Shown here in pieces: positions 6,071 to 8,484 of a DNA stretch of 8,484 nucleotides (positions are counted from its first letter, which is position 1; every line of letters starts with the position of its first letter). Location of the stretch: the NCBI GenBank assembly GCA_003978395.1, contig QNZV01000059.1:1-8484 (forward strand), in the 5' to 3' direction. The notes beneath the pieces were generated by a model. That model saw nothing but the letters and a program-made list of their open reading frames with translations, made no database searches and was not told the DNA's origin. This stretch comes from Sulfurovum sp. GTDB taxonomy: Bacteria > Campylobacterota > Campylobacteria > Campylobacterales > Sulfurovaceae. The position numbers and the translations under genes were made by a program.

Positions 6071-6481
6071 TTAATTTAAAATTACACTCTGGTTATTCTC
6101 TTTACTTTCATTACTCTCTTCCTCTTTTTTAACTGTTTCTTTAGTTGGTTTCTTCTTTATCATCCACTTTTTAAATGGTTGTAGTGATGAGATATACTCA
6201 GATACATCTTTGAATTGTTGGTCTTCCAAAGGTAATGTGGGCATAGCATTGGCACTGTATCCAAAAGCTTTATACATACTGTATGGGTCTTTTGCATAGT
6301 ACTCTATCTCTTCTTTGTGTCGTGAATAGGCAACCATATTGAAATCTGGTCCCATTCCTCCACCACCATTGATGCTATGACACATAGCACAGTTCTCTTT
6401 GTAGACTTTTTCTCCTGCTTGAACATCTGCGATAAGAGTTGTAGCTGTTAAAAGCGTCATTGAAATAAGTAGTTTTTTCAT
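6071..6481 (-). CDS. periplasmic monoheme class I cytochrome c with charged C-terminal tail
   Basis: The 136-aa protein has a signal peptide (MKKLLISMTLLTATTLIA), one heme site CAMCH at 31-35 (NCAMCHSINGGGGMGPDF) and a probable axial methionine, Met80 in NAMPTLPL, followed by the closing helix of class I cytochromes (FKDVSEYISSLQPF). Residues ~105-136 form a hydrophilic tail rich in Lys, Glu and Asn that is not part of the heme fold and may be a docking segment. An AAGGAA ribosome binding site precedes the ATG. It heads the minus-strand cluster, 72 bases before the pentaheme gene, and is divergent from the porin. It probably shuttles single electrons between membrane complexes and the multiheme protein; that partnership is inferred from position. 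Confidence 0.85.
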   Translation of the reverse strand: MKKLLISMTLLTATTLIADVQAGEKVYKENCAMCHSINGGGGMGPDFNMVAYSRHKEEIEYYAKDPYSMYKAFGYSANAMPTLPLEDQQFKDVSEYISSLQPFKKWMIKKKPTKETVKKEEESNESKENNQSVILN

Positions 6482-6494
6482 ATAAGATTCCTTG

Positions 6495-6512
6495 ATAATA
6501 GTTATTATTATA
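6495..6512 (-). promoter_or_regulatory. possible -10 box and small palindrome upstream of the monoheme cytochrome
   Basis: On the minus strand TATAAT (6512-6507) could be a -10 hexamer with transcription starting near 6500, giving a leader of about 19 bases. It overlaps a palindrome ATAATA-GT-TATTAT (6495-6508). The surroundings are so AT-rich that both could be chance, and no convincing -35 or complete FNR box was found at the expected distance. Confidence 0.3.
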
Positions 6513-6611
6513 GATAATATATTAAATCGGATAAAATTACTCTTAAATACTACTATATATTGATAATAATTATAATTTAGAATTAATTTGAAACTTTTTT
6601 ACAATTTCTCT

Positions 6612-6688
6612 TTTGTAACTAGAAATAATCTTCTATTTTATGTAAATTATGATTTTGTAACCACTTTGTAACTTTTTTACTTTATACT
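6612..6688 (+). promoter_or_regulatory. porin promoter with TTTGTAAC direct repeats (OmpR/PhoB-type operator candidate)
   Basis: TTTGTAAC occurs three times on the plus strand: 6612-6619, 6654-6661 and 6665-6672. The last two are spaced 11 bp start to start, the period typical of tandem OmpR/PhoB-family response-regulator sites. The first is 42 bp further upstream, about four helical turns. A -10-like TATACT (6683-6688) follows 10 bases after the last repeat, so the pair covers the -35 region, where no TTGACA is seen at 17-bp spacing. This looks like an activated promoter for the porin, with a predicted start near 6695. An AGGAG ribosome binding site lies at 6705-6709. Confidence 0.6.
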
Positions 6689-6718
6689 TCTCTTAATCAA
6701 AAAAAGGAGTTTTTCAAT

Positions 6719-7750
6719 ATGAAAAAAATTATACTATCAACAATGACAATAGCTACATTGGTTACTGCATCTTATGCAGGAGAACATAAGGGTACAGAGG
6801 TTAAATCACATGTTCCTGTGCTTAAAATTTCGGGAACACACTATCTTGGTTTTGTAAGTAGTTCTCCTAAAGAGGGAGACTCTATTAATAGCTTTGAAAC
6901 TAGACGAAACTACTTACAAGTAAAAGCTTATTTTAAAGAGAATCCAAAAGATTATATGAGAATTACACTTGATACACATGATTCAGATGGTCAAAGTGAT
7001 GTAAGACTTAAATATGCTTACCTTTATTTAGATAATGTTTTACCCAATACAGGTGTGGAGTTTGGTCAAGCACACAGACCTTGGATTGATTATGAGGAGC
7101 ATAATGGATGGAACTACCGTTCAATCTCAAAAACATTGGTCGAAGCTAAATATGGTGCTGATATAACAAACTCTGCTGACCGTGGGATTAACTTTAAAAC
7201 CAAAACTCCTTACTTCTCAAGTGAATTGGGAATCTTTAATGGAGAAGGTTATCACAATAAAGAAGATGGACAAGGATTAAGTAAAGAGTGGAGGTTAACA
7301 GCTCATGCTTTGGGAACAGGTAAAAAGAAAGCTAAAAAATCATCAACTTATGCAAATATATCTTTTTTTGGGCAACAAAATAGCAAGAGTAATAAACATG
7401 GAAATGAAGATTTAAACTGGATGGGTGTTCATGCTGTTTACAATCAGCCAGAATTCTTAGTATCAGCACAATATATTGATGTATCAGATGGAATTGCTTC
7501 CAAAAAGGGTAATGGATACTCTGTAAATGGTGAGTATAGAGTTATGGATAAAGTAAATTTAATCGGAAGATATGACTATTTTGATATGGATGACAACTCT
7601 GGAGATAAACAGAGAGCAATAGCAGGTGCATCTTATGAGTATAATAAAAATGTTGAGTTGATTGTGAACTATCTAAAAGAGGGTGGAGATAAATTAACAG
7701 ATGCTCAAAAGAGAGATGCAGTTATGGTAACGGCTCAAGTAGAGTGGTAA
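6719..7750 (+). CDS. outer-membrane porin-like beta-barrel protein
   Basis: The 343-aa protein begins with a clear signal peptide (MKKIILSTMTIATLVTASYA, cleaved before GEHK). It continues as alternating amphipathic strands separated by polar loops, for example ISGTHYLGFVSS, YLQVKAYF, YMRITLDTHD, VRLKYAYLYL, VNLIGRYDYFD and AIAGASYEY, and ends with an aromatic residue (MVTAQVEW), as barrel proteins recognised by BamA do. The layout, with YAYLYLDNVLPNTGVEFGQAHRPW early on, resembles porins of the phosphate-selective/OprO-P-like class common in Campylobacterota, but the substrate cannot be read from sequence. The start is well supported by AGGAG nine bases upstream. It is divergent from the cytochrome cluster across 237 bp, so a functional link is plausible; its promoter carries TTTGTAAC repeats rather than an FNR box. 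Confidence 0.8.
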   Translation: MKKIILSTMTIATLVTASYAGEHKGTEVKSHVPVLKISGTHYLGFVSSSPKEGDSINSFETRRNYLQVKAYFKENPKDYMRITLDTHDSDGQSDVRLKYAYLYLDNVLPNTGVEFGQAHRPWIDYEEHNGWNYRSISKTLVEAKYGADITNSADRGINFKTKTPYFSSELGIFNGEGYHNKEDGQGLSKEWRLTAHALGTGKKKAKKSSTYANISFFGQQNSKSNKHGNEDLNWMGVHAVYNQPEFLVSAQYIDVSDGIASKKGNGYSVNGEYRVMDKVNLIGRYDYFDMDDNSGDKQRAIAGASYEYNKNVELIVNYLKEGGDKLTDAQKRDAVMVTAQVEW

Positions 7751-7804
7751 TTTAGAAGTAAATAGTTCTTTATAGAGAAACTAGTGAAAATTTCTAATAG
7801 ATAT

Positions 7805-7832
7805 GTAGAGATTAATTTAGTTTAATCTTTAC
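7805..7832 (+). terminator. AT-rich hairpin, possible terminator of the porin gene
   Basis: GTAGAGATTAA (7805-7815) pairs with TTAATCTTTAC (7822-7832) over 11 bp including one G-U, with loop TTTAGT. It begins 54 bases after the porin stop. No clean T run follows, so termination strength is doubtful; it may mainly protect the mRNA 3' end. Confidence 0.45.
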
Positions 7833-7851
7833 TTCTATAATAGCCCTAGAA

Positions 7852-7884
7852 ATCCATTTAAATTATAATTTTAAGTTGATGGAT
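7852..7884. repeat. interrupted inverted repeat downstream of the 191-aa unknown gene
   Basis: ATCCAT (7852-7857) pairs with ATGGAT (7879-7884). Inside, TTAAA (7858-7862) pairs with TTTAA (7870-7874), leaving a GTTG bulge. The core AAATTATAATTT (7860-7871) is itself a perfect palindrome. It lies just past the stop of the minus-strand gene and could end its transcript, but there is no T run. The interval 7751-7892 holds no gene, only this and the porin-side hairpin. Confidence 0.3.
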
Positions 7885-7892
7885 ATATAGTA

Positions 7893-8468
7893 TTATTTGG
7901 TATTAAACTTTTCTAAAAAAATCTTATAAAATTTTTGTCGTATTATATCTTCATCTTCTTTAATTTTATTTTTTTGCTTTAAACGACCTACTGTACCAAT
8001 ATTAAAATAGACCTTTGCAGAGTTATTATATAAATCAAAAAAATCTACACCATTAGACTCTTTGTTTAGTTTTAATACAAAATGATAAACAATAAAAAAT
8101 TTAATTTTTAAATTTTTATTATTTAATTCTTTTTTCTTAATTTTTAAACTACTTAATTCAAAAAAATTGTTATCATGATTTTCATCAAATATATATTTTA
8201 TTTGAATGGTTCTTTTTCTAGGATTTATTCGTGTAAAAAGTATTCGTCTTCGTCCTATATCTAAAATTTCTTTAAAAGAGTCATCTATATTATTCTCAAT
8301 ATATGAAATTATTTGGTCTATTTTTTTTGTGAAATTATGGTCTTGTTCATGCATTATTTGAATATCTAACTTTTTTTTACTTCTTAGCTCTATAGTATTT
8401 ATACCTAGAAAATTAGGATGTATTTTCTCTTTAGTTTGAAAAATAATCTTATAAATATAAGGTAACAT
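7893..8468 (-). CDS. hypothetical protein of unknown family, very AT-rich (5' end uncertain)
   Basis: I do not recognise this protein. It is 191 aa from ATG 8468, soluble, rich in Lys, Ile, Asn and Phe, with no signal peptide, transmembrane segment or familiar motif. A basic stretch IGRRRILFTRINPRKRTIQI (residues ~71-90) and a charged, coil-prone tail (KQKNKIKEDEDIIRQKF) stand out. The frame remains open from the ATG to the window edge (FGFKK precedes the Met) and no good ribosome binding site is visible, so the true start may lie outside. The base composition is visibly poorer in G+C than the neighbouring genes and the codons are almost all A/T-ending, which suggests recent acquisition or an accessory locus continuing beyond the window. 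Confidence 0.55.
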   Translation of the reverse strand: MLPYIYKIIFQTKEKIHPNFLGINTIELRSKKKLDIQIMHEQDHNFTKKIDQIISYIENNIDDSFKEILDIGRRRILFTRINPRKRTIQIKYIFDENHDNNFFELSSLKIKKKELNNKNLKIKFFIVYHFVLKLNKESNGVDFFDLYNNSAKVYFNIGTVGRLKQKNKIKEDEDIIRQKFYKIFLEKFNTK

Positions 8469-8484
8469 TTTCTTGAAACCAAAA

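Noticed and set aside
6560..6573. TTGATAATAATTAT as a third FNR box for the monoheme cytochrome
   Set aside because: The second half-site matches poorly and no -10 hexamer lies at the 22-base spacing seen for the other two.
1..8484. CRISPR arrays, rRNA, tRNA genes, insertion sequences
   Set aside because: No regularly spaced direct repeats, RNA gene cores, transposase frames or terminal inverted repeats were seen.

Overview
The window is AT-rich, Lys/Ile-rich bacterial DNA with AGGAG/AAGGA ribosome binding sites, periplasmic c-type cytochromes and an outer-membrane barrel. The style is that of a Campylobacterota (Epsilonproteobacteria) chromosome such as a Sulfurovum/Sulfurimonas relative. 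The lineage call is an inference from composition and gene content, with no marker gene in the window.

Layout. (1) Positions 1-1840 (+): the 3' part of an Aas-type gene (PlsC acyltransferase end plus acyl-ACP synthetase domain). It is split in two reading frames exactly at an A AAA AAG heptamer followed directly by TAG. (2) 1841-2032: a convergent intergenic region with nested inverted repeats and no gene. (3) 2033-6481 (-): a redox cluster. In transcription order it holds a monoheme cytochrome c, a pentaheme cytochrome c whose C-terminal domain lies in another frame (second frameshift), a TrpD2/YbiB-like protein, a DUF2249-like protein, a 12-helix protein resembling heme-copper oxidase subunit I, and a DUF59/MIP18 protein. 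(4) 6482-6718: a divergent control region with TTTGTAAC repeats. (5) 6719-7750 (+): a porin-like outer-membrane protein. (6) 7751-7892: hairpins only. (7) 7893-8484 (-): a very AT-rich unknown gene, possibly continuing past the window edge.

The most informative signal is regulatory. Two FNR-type palindromes on the minus strand (4005-4018 and 6052-6065) each lie exactly 22 bases before a -10 hexamer, which places each box centre at about -41.5, the classical class II activator geometry. One drives the pentaheme cytochrome (and probably the TrpD2-like gene). The other drives the DUF2249, oxidase-like and DUF59 trio. This suggests one regulon responding to oxygen limitation or nitrogen oxides. 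The cytochromes would carry electrons in the periplasm, the porin may admit a substrate, and DUF2249, DUF59 and the membrane protein may handle metal centres or nitric oxide. The specific chemistry is not shown by the sequence.

Two frame breaks in 8.5 kb mean that base-level errors must be excluded before either is read as biology.
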